Origin: Enoplosus armatus
Taxonomy: Eukaryota > Chordata > Actinopteri > Centrarchiformes > Enoplosidae
Direction of reading: 5' to 3'
Assembly (NCBI RefSeq): GCF_043641665.1
Contig: NC_092182.1
Span: 16,879,456 to 16,943,455 of the forward strand
Length of the DNA: 64,000 nucleotides
Positions 48,181 to 61,273 of this stretch are shown here, piece by piece. The notes below the pieces were generated by a model. The model was given only the letters and a program-made list of their open reading frames with translations. It was not told where the DNA came from and ran no database searches. Position numbers and translations under genes: made by a program. Position 1 is the first letter of the stretch; every line of letters begins with the position of its first letter.

Positions 48181-48668
48181 CTGCCTCTTCTCACTTTGCT
48201 CTGTCAGTGAGAGTCGGGATGATGGTGCTTGTCTGTTCCTACCGGGGAGCAAATGCCATACTATCTGTATGCAGCAGCATTTAACATTGTCACACACTAT
48301 GCTAGTGGGGTAGCATATCTACCTCTCCAGATCTCTGACTGTCTCAGAGCTGTCAGTACGGCTGATAGTGCTGCTGCTGCCGCTGCTGCATTGAAAACCG
48401 TCTTTGCATACGTTATTATACTGGCATGTATTTTGCTCTCTCGCTCTCTCTCTCTCTTCTGTCTCTACTCCATTACTCTCCTCTGTCTGAATGTCTGTCA
48501 TGTTTTATGCATGCTTTGTCCTTTTTGAATTCTTGCCAGATACTTGGCCATGCTGTAGGATGTATAAAGAACCACCTTAAAATAGCCAGGGTGAAAGACA
48601 AAATACACATTCATACACATGCGCATTCACACAGGAGGTTCGATTCCTTTTCACCTTGCCTGCCCCGC

Positions 48669-48693
48669 TGCTGCTGCGTGCTGCTGCTGCTGC
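48669..48693 (+). repeat. Interrupted (CTG)n trinucleotide repeat
   Basis: Two blocks of CTG units separated by CGTG. Another CTG/CCG block lies at 48369-48390. No exon signals surround them, so a polyglutamine or polyleucine coding role is not supported. Confidence 0.7.
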
Positions 48694-48900
48694 AGTTCCA
48701 TCTGTTGCAGTTGCCACAGCCAGCAACACCCTGAAGCCAGCCTTTAACCGTTCTCCCGGTGTTGTTGTGATGTGTGTTGCTGAGAGGTTATGACAGTCAT
48801 CTGTGCCTGGCCGAATGTGTTACCGTGTCATTTAAATGTGTGTTTGTGTGTAGGTGTTCATGCTGAGGATGATTGTTGTGGGCCAGTATCTCTGCGTGCC

Positions 48901-48921
48901 TGTGTGTGTGTGTGTGTGTGT
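48901..48921. repeat. (GT)n microsatellite
   Basis: About ten GT units within a longer GT-rich region. Confidence 0.85.
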
Positions 48922-49905
48922 TCGCACACGTTTGTGCATGTGTGTGTATGCACAAACTCTTGTATACTCTTGTATACAGTATGTGTGCTTGCCTGCCCAT
49001 GGGCTCTGGTCCAAGAAGAAAGCACAGGAGAGGCAGGCTGCAGGGGTTCAGTTTGGTGCAGTAAGCTGTTGAATGCTCTGTAACGAGCAGAAAAAGGCAG
49101 ATTCATGTGCTGGTGTGTCCTTTCACTGGGCTGGTACGTCGATACTGCAGAAAGCATGGCTTTTTCTGAGATGTCTGCTATTCATTTGTCCTTAAGTAGC
49201 CAAACTCTTAACAAAGTTAGATTGTTGTTGTTGTTAATACAAACATATAACTTATATTTTCAACAAATAGGGTCATGATGAGACAGGTGTTAGTGTAACA
49301 ATGCTAGAGCATTTTTCATTCTGTATTTATTGTTCTGTATTTGATGGAAAGGCACTGACGAGGCCCAACAAACAATACTACTAACAATACTTCAAACAAA
49401 ATGTCTTCAAGGAAATAATATGTGACACCCTATGATAACAGGAAAAGGAGATTCATCTGGAATTTGCAGAAGTGCTTTGGTTAAGTGTCATGCCCAATAC
49501 TTGTTATGCTAGAAACAAAGGAGACACTACTTCTCTGATGATGTTGCAATTATGCTGTATCTGTGGATCTTAAGGCTTGGACACATTTCAGAAGACACAA
49601 TTAATTCCCATGAGGTGTGTACGCGGAAATGGCCATCTTTAGCATGCAAACTAGGTGCAACCAAGTGCTGCAGCAGTTTATAGCATTAATGAAGAAGGCA
49701 GCATTTTACAAAATTACAAAATATATTGCACACAGTCAAGATGTTCATATATGTACCATATTGTGCTTTTCTTGCCCAGTTGTTTTCAAAGGTAGCTTCA
49801 GAGTTGTTTTGAAGGCACTAGACAGAGCTCAGCTAACACCTTGTCTACACCAGCCACACAGTGAAAGCAGGTGTCCCTATCTACACTGAATCTATTCAAC
49901 TATAG

Positions 49906-50070
49906 TAGGGCTGAGGCTAACAATTATTTTTTATCATCAATTCATCTAACAATTATGTTCTGAAATTTTGACGTTTTTGCTTAAAAAAATGACAAATGAT
50001 TAATCGATTATCAAAATTGTTGCCGATTCATTTCTGTCGATCGACTACTTGATTAATTGACTAATTGTTG
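49906..50070 (+). mobile_element. Internally deleted copy of the AATCGATTA-rich teleost MITE-like repeat, plus orientation
   Basis: Begins TAGGGCTGAGGCTAACAATTATTTTT and ends GATTAATTGACTAATTGTTG, which are diverged versions of the complementary termini of this family. Between them ATTAATCGATTATCAAAATTG and TCTGTCGATCGACTA are clear family words. It is shorter than the full element, so the middle is lost. Same family as 13081-13365, opposite orientation. Confidence 0.7.
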
Positions 50071-51086
50071 TTGACTTGAAGCATAAAAAGTCACCTTAGG
50101 TGAGTTACTTACGTCACGCGTTGTGAGGTGCAGCCCGTATACACAGCCATGTTGGTTAAAGTGGATGTGTATCTGTTTCGCGTCTGACATTTCACTCTGC
50201 CCTATCACTAATGTAGGTCCTGACTCTTTGCAGATTTTACAGCATGGTCTGCTGGATGCTCCAGTGGGGGTGTTTCCTAACCTGAGCTCAGCAATCATTC
50301 TGCAGTTGAGATTTCGCGACCTGTCTAGCTTCATTAGCCCTGTTTTGGAGCTCCCAAGGGGCATCACACACACACAAACACACACATTTACACTGTTATG
50401 ACCGGCTCCTGGGCCGCAACAAAGATGGGAGATGTACACCAAACTTAACAGTAAGATTTATTAAAGTAATCAACAATAATATTTACAATGAGGTGTGTAA
50501 GTCAGGATCAGTGGTGTATGAGGGTGCATGAATGCAGTGGATAATGTGAAGTGCATGTTGTCAGTGTAAAACAAAAATAAGGCAACGAAAGGAATATGCA
50601 GAGCTTGGTGAAGGGACTGACACACTGGCGTCTGGGCAGGCGAGCTTTAATCACTCAGGAACACTGGCCAAGTATTCCCAGTCAGCTAATGAGGCTCCAC
50701 CAAGCCAAGGATCCTGCAAGACACACAAGCCACACACAGTACCCAGGACCAAGGGAACAGGGCTCTGCCCTTGCCCTTGCTTGCAGGAAGCTTATTGTAT
50801 GTCCTTGGAACTTAATAAATCACTGTAATTGAGATATATGGCCAGAAATATTCCCACACAATGCTGGATAATGTGTTTGTTGGCTAACAAAGACCTTAAT
50901 GTACAGCCTTAAGTGTTATTACAATGGCTGTTTGCTTTTGAAATGTCTGCTGAGTCTTCTTAGTTCAGCCGTACAAATGGTCTCACAGCGTGGGAAAATG
51001 TATTGGAAGATAAAAGTTTGTCACCTGACTGGTTTGATGATTCAATCATCTCATTTATCATCTATTGGTGTAATCATATTGTGGTA

Positions 51087-51128
51087 ATGGGGTTCTCATG
51101 TCCAAAAATGGGGTTGTCATGTCTAAAT
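51087..51128 (+). repeat. Two-copy 21-bp tandem repeat
   Basis: The unit ATGGGGTTCTCATGTCCAAA, followed by one A, is repeated once directly with three changes. Small local duplication. Confidence 0.75.
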
Positions 51129-51469
51129 GAATAAGTTACTTTTGACCAAAATCTATCATAGTATGAGATTTCAAATGTTTTGTTCTAGTGCTATAATTGC
51201 TAAAAAAAATATGAATAGGAGTGCACTTTACAATATCATAGCAATTGTTACAATTAGAATACAGAAGCAGAATACTTTTCCATCCTGATTAAGGCAAGGT
51301 AACCAAAAATGTGAACGTCTGTTGGAGAAGAGTTGTTCGATTTTCGCATATTGAGATAATTCAGTGACAAATATTATAATCTTAATTTTATCCTTATTAT
51401 CCCTCCTACTTTGGCGCCAGTATTAAGCACTCTGTATTAAAACATTTGTGTTCAGTATATTTTATATAT

Positions 51470-51492
51470 TATATTATATATATATATATATA
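51470..51492. repeat. (TA)n microsatellite
   Basis: A TATATATA run inside a larger AT-only segment (about 51455-51495). Confidence 0.8.
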
Positions 51493-54400
51493 TCTCATAT
51501 ACATATCTATGACTTATGCCTTATGTCTCATAAGTCAAACTCATAGTGGCTTTTTTAAAAGTTTGTTTGACTTTTCTGTGTAAAATGTGTGTTCTGCATA
51601 AAAAAATGGTCTTTCAGTTTTGCTCCGCAAGCCCTCACCACCTCACGGTCACTGAAATATTTCGCAACAACTGCAAAAATGGTTTTCTGTTTTTACCCAA
51701 CATTGCAACATATTGCTTTGGTTAACCACCGTTAATACACACTGTGTATGTACATACACACACGCACACGTATATATAACAAACATACATTGTATTATAA
51801 TTGCTGTCATGCATTTTGTCTTCTGTGATCAATTTAGCCATGACGGTCGAAAAAATAGCTTCACTCATTGGATGTATGCTCTGTAAAATAGTGCCCCTGC
51901 TATTTTCCTATGTGGGTTTTATTTCTTAAAGGTGTATTGGCAGCTTCAGATTTTGGAGGAGGCCCGCCTCCGCTATAAAGCAAGAAAATCTTTCACTTGT
52001 AAGTAAGGAAGAGGGAGCTACTGTCTGCATGTAGCCTCCTCCTCAGCACTGACCACAAACATCCCAGGCTGATGGTCCTGAATAGCACACACATTTTCAC
52101 ACATACAAGCTACTTTTAGATCACACAGGTCAGTGTTGACATACAGTGGGGCTGTTTCCCCCCTTAGATGTTTCTCTGATGATCCCTGATCTTACACAGA
52201 TTCAGTCGATCATCGTGATTCATGGTGCCATGTTCATTTTTTTCAGGGTTTCTGTTTAAATAATGTGCGTGTGTCAGGGGTGATTTGTGAGTGTAAGTGA
52301 GACAAAGACCAAACCACGTTAATCATGATGCACTGCAACACTGTGTGGACAGCCCATGTGAATTACGGCAACAATATTGCAGGTGTGAATAACAATTTAG
52401 CGCTGACTGTTGTGGTTGACGTGTGACTGTGACTTATGAGACACGGTGTTGGTCGTGATGGCTGAGTTATTGGGGTCATGTCTTTATTTGCTGCAAATAC
52501 TTGAGATTGATTAGAATGCCTCACTCTGAAGCCTGAGTACTGTGTGGGGTTTTTCTCTGCTGATTCTTGACTGCTACATTACTAAAGCTCCAGCACTGTA
52601 TTGCCTGTTTAGCATACTAATCACTGACTTGCACCCAAAATGTGCTAACTGTTTATTTTAGGCTAACATGGTGCACCTTAGGCTTACTCACGTTGGTTTA
52701 GTTCAGTGTAATGTGCACAAATTAGTGTTGCGTGTGTGTGTGTGCTCTGTGTCCCAGTCTTTGGGACATTAGGGGAAGTGTTAAGATAACACATGCCTTA
52801 GATGGTGTCACTGCACGTTCATTTTTCCGTATGTACATCCCTCGCACAGACCCAGGCTATGTCTGTCCTGCTCCAGGGTCCTCCAGTTGGCCACAGCACA
52901 TGTGGGCTGCCTAAAAAAGGCTATGGCCTATCTCCATTAAGTAAATGGTTCAGGAAAATGGGTTGAAAGGAATCTCAGGCTGTTTAATTCTGCTCACACA
53001 TGACAAGGATAACAAGAGTGGGCGCAATCTTAAGTAAATAAGATCAGGCACACATTAGGAAAGCATTGTTACTATAAGCACATAAATGTAAACAGATAAA
53101 TGAAATCCCATCCCTCTGTTGGACGTTTGTCAGTCCTAGTGTGTGTCTGTGCTGCAGTGAGAGCAGAGGGCTGGCTGACCTGGCACATAGCTCTCAGACA
53201 AAGAAGTGGGAGAGAGTGAAAATAGATTGATGGGAAGAGAAATGCAGGGAGCACGAGTAGAGGAGACAAACCTGCCAATATTTACTACTTTTTTGTTAGT
53301 ACTTGTCATGATGAATGTACCCATTAGTAGATTGCCTGTAAGATCAGGGTGGATTATGTACTTGATTTTTATTTCAATGTCTGTTTTGCAGATAACAGGC
53401 TGGGGCTGGGTAATAATTTCATGTTATTATTTACTGTGTCTTCAAACAATCATATTGTAACAAAATTCTGCTTTTGGAAGGTCTTATGAACTATGACAGC
53501 TCACTGGAGGGATTGGGTAAATAAGACAATGTAAGTGCTGTGAAAAAAGGAGTCTGAGGAAGGGGGGGCAGAGTAAATCTGTAGCTAGCTTGTTTCCTTC
53601 CAAACCTGACATGAAACACTGGCTTTATACACTAAAGGGCCTGCCTGCCCTTCTGAATAACTGTTTGATGTGGACAGCAGATTTGACTTTTGCACCCATA
53701 TGTTCCCCCTATGCTGGCCTGGTTCGGAGACAAGATGCTTGTGATCTGAAAACTGTTCCCTTCGAAACTTTCTCTGTCCATCCTCTCTGATTTTGTACTG
53801 TTTTTACAGTGTTGCTAACTACTGTATTTCCAGTCAGACTGTCAGAACGTGATGAGGCTAAGTGAGATACACCTTTTTTATGGCTGTAAGTAATCACAAC
53901 TAATCAAGTATTGTACTGAATTCTGTGGGTATTAATCAATTATACAGATTATTATCTATTTACTAATGCTATAAACACAAAAACGCCAGCATAAAAATAT
54001 AATCTCCGGCATGACACTTGTGATAGGTAAGCTAGCAAGGATAGCCATAGCTGTAGCTACCTAGCACTAGCTCTTGAAGGCAACAGCGTGGCCACTTTCA
54101 AACTGAAATGCTCCCACAACCATCAGCTCTTGGTGTGACAGTGAGTCTGAACGGTCTTTCTGTGTAATAGTTTCACAATGACACAAAGCTTTTAGGATTT
54201 GAATCATGGATTTTCACTTTCACTTACTTTCAGCTTCAGTGTAATTAATGTATCTTTTATTTGGTGCACCTTGCATGTAGTTGGCCTCCAGAGGAGCCTG
54301 TATTCTTTGAGGCGTGGCTTCATTAAGGTGCTATGGTGATAGAAACACTATTTAGTTTGTGTCTGTGTCTGACTTTGACATTGACACAGCAAACAACATC

Positions 54401-54542
54401 ATCCCAAAGGTGTGATGCAGGGACATTTGACTTAAACTATCATGTTTAGGAGATATTAAATAAAGTAGCCAAGAAGAGATGCGCCCATTTAGCAATAATA
54501 ATTTATTTGATACCAGGGGCCTAATGTGTGCCAAGAATTTAC

Positions 54543-54543
<1 letters not shown>

Positions 54544-54574
<31 letters not shown>
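54544..54574 (+). repeat. Poly-C tract (31 nt)
   Basis: An uninterrupted run of 31 C, the longest homopolymer in the window. The complementary G strand can form a quadruplex and the C strand an i-motif. It gives spurious polyproline and polyglycine frames. Confidence 0.92.
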
Positions 54575-55547
54575 ATAGCAGCCTGGGCTGGTGACACCAG
54601 GCAGAATGGATACATGCTGTCGATGCCAAATTGTGTCCCCGTCATCAGCTTGTCGCACCACAACCTGCAAAGTGTTGGACAGGCTGAAGTTTTTCCACTC
54701 TTTGGTCATCCAGGCTATGTGACGATATGTCCTTTTGTCTCCTTGTTAGTTGACAGGAGTGAAACCCACATGGTCATCTGCCACTGAAGCCCACCCTCAT
54801 CCGTGTTCGATGACATGCATCTGCTCAAATCGCTTTTGCATGGCAGTGTTCTACTTAGTCAGTATTGCTTGCATAATTATATGTTGCTTTTTAGCTTGAA
54901 CACGTTTTGGTATTTTCTCAACATCAACAAACCATTCACTCCACAACCATCTCCTTCAGCATTCACTGTATGGTCTTTTTTTCCCTGAGCATTATATCAG
55001 ATACATTGTTGTGCAAACAACAAGTTTCACATATGTGGGCTGTGAAAGACTTTGTCAATATTTTCAGGCCTTTTGGAAGGAACCTCTTTGCAGAAGGCGG
55101 ATGGAGTTTTTCACTGAGATGTATATTGTGGAGACTGTTGCCAGTGTCCTCTGTTAGACAAGATGTTTTTACATTTGTACAGATAGTCTGTCTTGTCAGT
55201 TGTCCTATTTTCCTCTGTAATTAGGAATGTAAAACGCTGGTGTACAGCAGATTTAAAACTTGATGTAGCATCTTTAGTTTAACTCTCGCAATTTGATCCT
55301 GTCTTACACAGATATAAGTTATGCTGGGTTCACCTTATAGCTAAAATTGGCTACCCGTCACTCTTAAGTGTTTAAAAATGCAAGAGAACCATTATTCAGA
55401 ATGTTTTTTGGACATTAGTCCATTAGTGCAGTTGGAATTGCAAGTATTTTTTTCAACACTGTCATAAATATCAATAAATTATGAAATTATAAGAACGTGT
55501 TTCACAATCAAGCAGGGTTTTGTTCCATTAATCCTTTTAATAATATT

Positions 55548-55591
55548 GCAGAATATTTTGTGTGTGTGTGTGTGTGTGTGTATATGTATAC

Positions 55592-55624
<33 letters not shown>

Positions 55625-55631
55625 ATTCTGC
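55548..55631. repeat. Long near-perfect inverted repeat (84 nt) built on GT/AC microsatellites
   Basis: The left arm GCAGAATATT is followed by (TG)n and a TATATGTATA centre; the right side is CATATATATATA, (CA)n, then AATATTCTGC. The arms pair from the outermost bases inwards, so the hairpin includes unique flanks as well as simple repeats. It has no coding content. Confidence 0.85.
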
Positions 55632-56245
55632 TTGAACAATGCTGTTTCTATAATAGTAATATGTACATTATTCAGTAAATAGAAAGTGACGTGACTGAGG
55701 TAGAGTGATGTGTTCAGGGAACGGCTACTTAAAACAGGTTGAGAGCCAGATGGACAACACTGTAGGAGGCAGAGAGACAGTCTACCGGAGACACAGAAAC
55801 AGAGATACAGATCTTGAGATAGGTAAAGATGGAAAGGGTTCATATGAGACAGCACTTCTCTCCCAACCTCTTTCAGCATTATTTTCAAACTGAAAGAAAC
55901 AAAGATTTGGGGGGAGAAGGTTAGATGAGATTGTTTCCTGTGAATGTGATTAGGGGCCTTACACTCAACTAATACTGTATGAAGGCATTAAACTGCTAAA
56001 AAAAACTTATAATACCTTTAAATACCTATACATTTTTCTGTTAACAAATCAATGGTTTAGTTTATTGAATGTTAAAAAATAAATGACTTAATACCCATTA
56101 CAAGTTCCCAGACTTGAAGCTATGCCTGCAAACTGCTTATCTAGTCCGTTCAACAGTCCAGTAACCCAATGGTAGTGAACATACAGTTATATGAAACAGA
56201 GAAGAAGCCCCACTTTGGATTAACTAACACCAACAACAGTTTGGG

Positions 56246-56315
56246 ATTTACTTGAAAAATGACTGTTATCAGTTAATTTTCTGGTGATTGACTAAATTGA
56301 TTAACTATTAACTAC
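56246..56315 (+). mobile_element. Fragment of the AATCGATTA-rich teleost MITE-like repeat
   Basis: ACTTGAAAAATGACTGTTATC, AGTTAATTTTCTGGTGATTG and ACTAAATTGATTAACTATTAA follow, in order, diverged words of the 3' half of the element at 49906-50070. The termini are lost. Confidence 0.45.
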
Positions 56316-59300
56316 TAGTGTTATCAGCTTCGGCACAAAACCTTTCCAGTGACTTTATTGTCAGTGTGTATGTTAGAAGATGCACATGGCCTCTCACACA
56401 CAGTTAAATCTCTTTATTAAATTGATCACACTTCGGATCACTGAGAAAATATAACAATAACAGAACAGTTACAATTGACCACAGGCAAAAGCACACATTG
56501 AATATTACAGTACTTCTGCGAGCAGTGTTTCACATCTTCACAGTCCTACACACCTGCTGTTAGCCTCATGGTTTACCAAGGTTAATGTAACAGTACAGAT
56601 GCCACGTTGATTCACCGTAACACCTGGACACATTGCACTGATGCACAGGATCAAAACAAGCGCTGTTACCTTAAAACACATAGAAGCCCTCTCTTCTTAG
56701 AGCGTAGCTGCTGTTGCCTCAGGGACACAGAAGTCAGTTGGTAAACAAACACTTGAACTTCCACAATGATTGTCTGTGACACACACTATGGGCAGGCCAA
56801 CGGCATGTATGTGGACATGAATAAACAGCGTGGCTTTAACCCTTCATGCCTCAGGAAACCTGCCGCTCTTCTCATGCTTGACTGCGCAAGCACTATCAAT
56901 TTGTGTAGGTAGTCTGATGTAATGTGATTCTGTGTTTGTGCAGAAAAAGAAAGAGAGAGATGGACTTTGGTGTGTATATAGAAACTCAAAAAGCTACTAT
57001 GTTAAAGCATGCTTAGATGAATCCATACACTACCATGCTGTCGTTGTGTGGGCACTTGCATGTAGCCATTAAGTTTGTCCTACTTTCGATGGAGGGCTCA
57101 GTGTATTTTATATTCTTGCTGCACTGCAGCTCCCGTGTTGGTACTCTGATTCTGTTTGAAGGCAATTCTCCGCTTCCATGGCACAGAAAAACAAGCCAGT
57201 AACGAGCTGTTTGAGATACGGGAGTTTTGTGTTTACAATAGGCCCATTCAGTCATACTACATGTAGAGTAACTTTATTAAGCAATTAGTTGCAGTGCCCT
57301 CTGGAGTACAAATGCTAGAGTCACAAAGATGTTTCTACTCTGGAGCCACTATAAGGAGCAGTGCTTTGTTATAAAAGAGCAGCTGCATAAGAGTCCTGAG
57401 TTGGTGTGTGTGTGGAAAGTGACCCTGCCAAGTCATCCATGAGCGAGTCAGATTTGCACACATATATATGATCAGAAGGATGGAAGCCTGCGCACTTAAT
57501 GCTTATATACAGGAAGATTTTATCTGTAGACTGATTCTGATCCTGGGGTTACAATGATGGCTAAAGGAGGACATAATGCTGCAGACGGTCACTGTCTCAC
57601 AGCTGATAACCACAGTAAAGGCCACAACCTCCCTCAGCTGGCATTTAAAGTCTGTGTGAATCACGCATACAATGTCAGACAGGCAGATTGTCTGTGCTCC
57701 ACAAATCTTCAGGGTTTCACTGCCATTGCAAAGACACAGTATGGAGCCCAGCTGGACTTGAATAGTCTTAATTGTCTGTGTCTGCCAACTGTTTTTTGCA
57801 TGTGTCTATGATGACATCATTCTGTTGTTTACTTTTTAGAATGCATTTTTCTTATCATTAGGAATGTGCCAAACACCAACACATCTTTTAATACTGAGTA
57901 TTACGATACAGGGACTGTGATGGTACTTTTTTTTTCTCACCATGGTAACAGGACAACGCAACCCACTGGTTGTGCAGTTAACTGCAATTGTTTTTCAAAT
58001 CGCCCCATACACAGGAGAAGTATTGAAATGAAGACTGATTGTTGGGGCAAAATACAGGAGGGGTGTTGTGTGCATTGTGGTCTGCTACAGGGTTGTTCTT
58101 AGTACCAATACCAGATAAAGTAAGGAACTTCTAAATCCAATATATAGTATAAAATGTCAGTTGATGGGAGTGGAACAGATGAGAAAACTGAGTTTACCAC
58201 AAGTAACAGTCTTGTGAATGTGGATTTTATGTATTTGCTAATTGCAGATATATCTGTGTCAGTGTATATGTTGGCGGACAGGGAACAAGAAATAGGTTTG
58301 AAGATATTTAGAAACTCATGCTCAGTAAGCATCTTGATCTTAATAATAGTAATAATCATCATCATAATAAAAAATACAAATCTTTGGTATCTATATCAAG
58401 ATTGTGTATGTTATGTGTTTTTTTTTGTTTTTTTTTATCCTCAAATATTGGGCAAAAGACTCTCCCAGCATTAACAAATACTACATATCAAATGTGGTTT
58501 TTGTTCACCTGCAAACTGTTGCTAAAATATACACAAAGCTATATATTTAACCCATAACAGCTTTGCTGCTTTTTATGTATTTTGGTATGTGATTAATGGA
58601 GTGCAACCAGGTGTTTTTTTTTTTACAGCTGGTATACCTGGTCCAAACAAACAAAGGAAAAGGACATGGATCAGGTTTAATCTAGCCAATGCTGATCCTG
58701 GATTGGCCCTGCCTCTGATCTTTCTCAGGGTGTGATCTGCAGGTCGGCTCAGGATATTTCTACTTGGCATTTTTCAGATGTTGGCTTCATTATGAATGGT
58801 TCGACTGTGACTACAGGTGCTGACAATGATGCCTCCGTTGTTGATTCTAGTTTTCGGAAGTATGAAGTGCATTAACGGAACTAATACAAAATAATTAAGC
58901 AGTGATGCTTCCTCTTAGTCTGTATGACTGTAACCCCAGAAAAACATGCATATGTGGTACTGGCATTTCATCCGACATCCAAGACAAAAGTGTCGGTGGC
59001 TTTTGATTTACCTGCACACAAATCTAATCAAAATACAAGAAAGTCTGCTGGTTGTTATGAATGTGCATGCACTTTGTCACATGTACAGTATGTTCTGTGT
59101 GTGACTGAGTGCATTGGTCATCCTTGTCAACACTACCACATTGAGTGGGCAAAGTAGCATGGACTGTGTGAGTGAGGGCTGTGGGCGAGTGGGTGGTTAT
59201 ACAGTTTCTGCAGTTTGTCACAATGCCTCAGTTGAATACTGTGATACATTGACAGGCTATGTAGAGGATGCTGTAGTACAGTGGACAGGAGACGTTAGGG

Positions 59301-60044
59301 ATTATTGGAGGAATACATTATCTCAGGTGGGAACTGTGATTTTATATGTGCCTTCACACGTTCGTCCAACACAAACATTTGCAATTTGTCATTTGCCGTG
59401 CTTTTTCCCTCTGATATCAAGAGGTGAATGAAAAGCTTCTTTAGTTCCATCACTCATTCTGGACTGACTTTGCAAATGTAGATGAATGGTTGACTTTTCT
59501 TCTGACAAAGAATTTCTATTAGATCACAAGTTAGATCTGCTCGTGTTCCCTGTATGCTATGATAGGCTCTAAATGTTGTGACCAAGAATGGGAATAAGCA
59601 AGTTTAAACAAATGGTGGCTGGTAGTGGTTTTCTTACCTTCTCTTTTAAGGTTCTTACAGAGAATTGACAGAAATATTTTCCTTTGTTATGTATATTGGA
59701 GGTTTTATATTTTCCTAAATGTCATCTCCAAATGTAGAGACATAGTCTAAATTTTATTTTCTGTGAATATGTTGATGCCAAACCCATATAATATTCTAAT
59801 TGTGTTAATGGCAAGAGTTTAAAAAGTAAACTTAAGCATAGCTGATCACTGAGACAAATATTCGTATTTTTGTTTAGTATACCATATTGCTGATTTTACA
59901 TGCATTTATTGACAGGAGTGCTTGTTGTATTTTGTTTGAATATCATATCATGAAAACATACTTTAGTGACCCCCATATTGGGATGCATATATAGTTGTCC
60001 GAATGTGTGTTATTTCCATAACCAGTTAATTTAAAATACATATT

Positions 60045-60140
60045 TTTGGGGTATTTTTTTTGCATTATTAGATAGCATAGAGTAGGGAGACTGTGATCAC
60101 ATAGTCGGTGTCTTAACCCCTGGTCCACTAGGACACCCCA
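60045..60140 (-). mobile_element. Candidate decayed tRNA-derived SINE
   Basis: Read on the minus strand, GGTGTCCTAGTGGACCAGGG followed by GTTAAGACACC resembles a tRNA-like head with an A box. About 35 nt on, where the B box should be, the sequence is degraded, and an A-rich run (GCAAAAAAAATACC) follows like a tail. It could instead be chance; no target-site duplication was identified. Confidence 0.35.
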
Positions 60141-61273
60141 TAACCAACTACTTAGTTGATGGTGTCAATACTCTGCTGTACTTGAAGATGCTGAACAGAA
60201 GCTAGCCTGCATCACAGTTACAAGGAGTGGGTGCTTTCCTTCCTGTGCAATGCTCAACCATACCAACACCATAGCAGGACCTGAAATTAAATGTGTGAAA
60301 ACACATTTGCAGCAGTTTGAAAAGTAAAATTAAGTGCAAGATAATGCCACGGAAACATCACCTCCTTCTTTCTCAGTATCTCATTGACCTTGCACTGGTT
60401 AGAATGACACACAGAGGAATAGGAAATCTATGTCTTGTTCCAGTGCTGTGCTGAGACCGTCCCATTACTTAAAGGTCACAGGGCTCATCTTTGCCCAAGT
60501 TTTCTCCAGCAAGACACACACAGAACCCTGTTTATAAACTCATTGTTAGTTACTTAGAGAGTCAAATAAACCTATCTGCAGGAGACCGACAGCATTGTCT
60601 CTTCCTCTTCTTCTTGTAGTGAAATGGCCCCATGTCTAAACACAGAAGCATTGAAAAGAGTGCAGAAAGAAGCCTGTTTAATATTTTATGTTTAGAGTGG
60701 TCTAACGTTCTGTTAAAGGCAAAACTCAGCAAGCTAAGCAGATCTTTTATTAGTGTATCTAGTCATAGGGTTATATTGTCTAAACCATAGACATTGCAGA
60801 TTTGCACCAGTTTGAAACTGTGGAATTAAATAGAAAATATCATCAGTGAAATGGCACATTGCATATACATTATACGCACACAAACATGTTTGTACGTCTC
60901 CTAATGTTAGCTGCTCTTCTGTATGATCTATAATGGTCGTTACTTCCAAAACAATAATACAGAATATTAGTGTTTTACCATGTTATTTAGTATTCATGGA
61001 GCTTCTTTTGTGAAAACCTTGTGAAATGTAATGGTGCTTGTGAACAGTCAAGTGTCAAGCATCATAACAGGACACGAGAAGAGGGAAGTGAAGGTCTGAG
61101 ATGGAGAGAAACCACAGTGATGCATAGCACTGCTGTTTTGCAGCACAGGGCCCCCCTGGACCAGCCTGCTCTCTAATGCCTGCTCAGCTTTTCCCCCCTC
61201 AATGTATACTCAACTGCAGTTTTCTCTTCTACTCTCTCCTCCTCCTCCTCCTTTTCACATTCCTTATTTTCAG

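Larger units (their letters stand above)
41264..49905 (+). other. Probable long first intron, no coding exon seen
   Basis: The first 500 bp are CpG-rich with TAACGTTA words. After that comes unique AT-rich DNA. It contains a long (AC)n tract (46481-46542), a poly-C run (47211-47221), CT-rich stretches (47760-47870, 48119-48180), CTG-rich stretches (48369-48390, 48669-48693) and GT tracts (47668-47687, 48901-48921). No splice-bounded frame with recognisable motifs. Confidence 0.5.
50071..55547 (+). other. Probable intron, no coding exon seen
   Basis: Mostly unique DNA. A (CA)-rich tract lies at 50368-50387, a two-copy 21-bp tandem repeat at 51087-51128, a (TA)n tract near 51470-51492 and a 31-nt poly-C run at 54544-54574. 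A moderately GC-rich segment at 50400-50800 looks unlike its neighbours but is not identified. Confidence 0.5.

Noticed and set aside
47630..48313. 227-codon open frame, the longest in the window
   Set aside because: Its product is a run of Ser, Leu, Phe and Cys from CT and GT simple repeats; no domain, no splice context, no recognisable family.
48632..48650. GGTTCGATTCC-like B box suggesting a tRNA gene
   Set aside because: No A box or acceptor-stem pairing at the right distance on either strand.
50390..50830. Possible solo LTR or retroelement remnant (TGTTATGACC... start, GC-richer than surroundings)
   Set aside because: No matching terminal repeat, target-site duplication or protein remnant could be found by eye; only a repeat-library search would decide.
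53880..53965. AT-rich stretch with AACTAATCAAGTA and ATTAATCAATTATAC, possibly another MITE fragment
   Set aside because: Similarity to the 49906-50070 copy is too weak and the order of words is uncertain.
59114..59431. 105-codon frame with several Cys and aromatic residues
   Set aside because: No signal peptide, domain pattern or splice sites; the length is within chance for AT-rich DNA.
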